A program made the translations under genes and the position numbers. Positions 12,817 to 14,158 of a stretch of 14,158 nt of DNA are shown one piece after another (position 1 is the first letter of the stretch; the number at the start of each line of letters is the position of its first letter). This stretch comes from JALZBN01 sp035525375 (GTDB lineage Bacteria > Actinomycetota > Acidimicrobiia > Acidimicrobiales > AC-14): contig DATLEI010000117.1 in the NCBI GenBank assembly GCA_035525375.1, positions 1 through 14,158 of the forward strand, in the 5' to 3' direction. The notes under the pieces are model-generated. The model searched no databases. It was not told where the DNA came from and saw only the letters and a list, made by a program, of their open reading frames with translations.

Positions 12817-13475
12817 GTGTTCGTGAAGCTCTGTGGGACGACCAGCGAGGAAGACGCCCTTCTGGCCGTTGCCATGGGTGCCGATGCCGTCGGCTTCGTG
12901 TTCGCGCCGTCTCCACGTCAAGTCCGGCCCACGCTTGTCAGTGACATCATCAAGCGCCTGCCGCCCCAGGTGATGACCGTCGGCGTCTTTCGCGACGAGA
13001 TTCCCGAGCGCGTCGTGGAGATCGTGAACAGCATCGGCCTGCGCGCCGCCCAACTCCACGGTCACGAGTCGGCCGAACAGGCAGCGTGGATTCGGGAGCG
13101 GGTCCCATTCCTCATCCAGGCGTTTCCGGCCGGTGGCAACTCGATCGTCCAAGCCGGGAGCTATAGCGCCGACGCCATCATGATCGACGCGCCGTCACCC
13201 GGTTCGGGCGAGGTGTTCGACTGGAGTCTCGCCGACGGCGTACCGGACGGCATGCGCCTGCTGCTGGCCGGCGGCCTCAATCCCTCCAACGTGGCCGAGG
13301 CGATCGCCAGGGTGCACCCATGGGGAGTCGACGTGGCCACTGGCGTGGAGTCGGCGCCTGGTCACAAGGATCCCGTCAAGGTCCGGGCCTTCGTGGCCGC
13401 GGCCAAAGCCGCCGGCGAAGACCCCTACGAGGGCGACGACGAGCTGGCGCCCTACGACTGGGAGGAAACGGGCGG

Positions 13476-13479
<4 letters not shown>
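12817..13479 (+). CDS. trpF: Phosphoribosylanthranilate isomerase
   Basis: 220 residues, a TIM barrel that isomerises PRA to CdRP. The catalytic general base C6 is in VKLCGTTS and the general acid D124 in IMIDAPSPGSG. Other family motifs are ADAVGFVFAPSPRQV, TVGVFRDE, AAQLHGHES, LLLAGGLNPSNVAEAI and GVDVATGVESAPGHKD. After the barrel there is an acidic, aromatic tail of about 20 residues (GEDPYEGDDELAPYDWEE). A dedicated trpF matters because many actinobacteria lack one and use PriA for both steps. The GTG start is 9 nt after trpC, and the stop overlaps trpB in ATGA. Confidence 0.96.

Positions 13480-14158
<679 letters not shown>

Overview
This is a GC-rich window (roughly two-thirds G+C by eye, not counted) from an actinobacterium. 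A mycothiol synthase (MshD) gene points to the Actinomycetota, because mycothiol is their characteristic thiol. The tight his-trp gene order resembles that of Mycobacterium, but the cluster has a HisA-like isomerase plus its own trpF rather than the bifunctional PriA typical of Mycobacterium and Streptomyces. A lineage outside those groups, for example Acidimicrobiia, is plausible, but I cannot settle it from this sequence.

Left part (1-3300), unrelated genes on both strands. The left edge cuts a minus-strand gene whose first 13 residues match the start of the DUF255/YyaL thioredoxin-domain family. Next are a small minus-strand membrane protein (60-419), a VIT1/CCC1-type metal transporter (509-1255, plus), mshD (1252-2208, minus, convergent with the transporter through a shared CTAG) and nth, endonuclease III (2228-2917, plus, divergent from mshD). 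A 139-nt gap follows, holding a possible 13-codon ORF and a strong GC hairpin, and then a 78-residue helical protein of unknown function on the minus strand (3057-3293).

Right part (3347-14158), all plus strand: hisD-hisC-hisB-hisH-hisA-hisF, an 84-nt gap with a long imperfect hairpin, hisI-trpE-ygfZ-lipoprotein, a 30-nt gap, then trpC, trpF and trpB (cut by the right edge). Within each block most stop and start codons overlap (TGATG, ATGA, TTGA, or 8-19 nt), so translational coupling is likely. The block supplies most of histidine synthesis from PR-AMP onward and, for tryptophan, the TrpE subunit, TrpF, TrpC and TrpB. hisG, hisE, a histidinol-phosphatase gene, trpG and trpD are not in the window. 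trpA would be expected just beyond the right edge.

The most general signal is regulatory. Genes that do not overlap an upstream gene tend to carry a TAnnnT hexamer 6-9 nt before the start codon with no good Shine-Dalgarno, which is the layout of actinobacterial leaderless promoters. The least explained elements are the hisF-hisI hairpin, the tiny ORF after nth, and the YgfZ and lipoprotein genes sitting between trpE and trpC. I see no mobile element, CRISPR array, tRNA, rRNA or defence system, and no wholly new multi-gene system.
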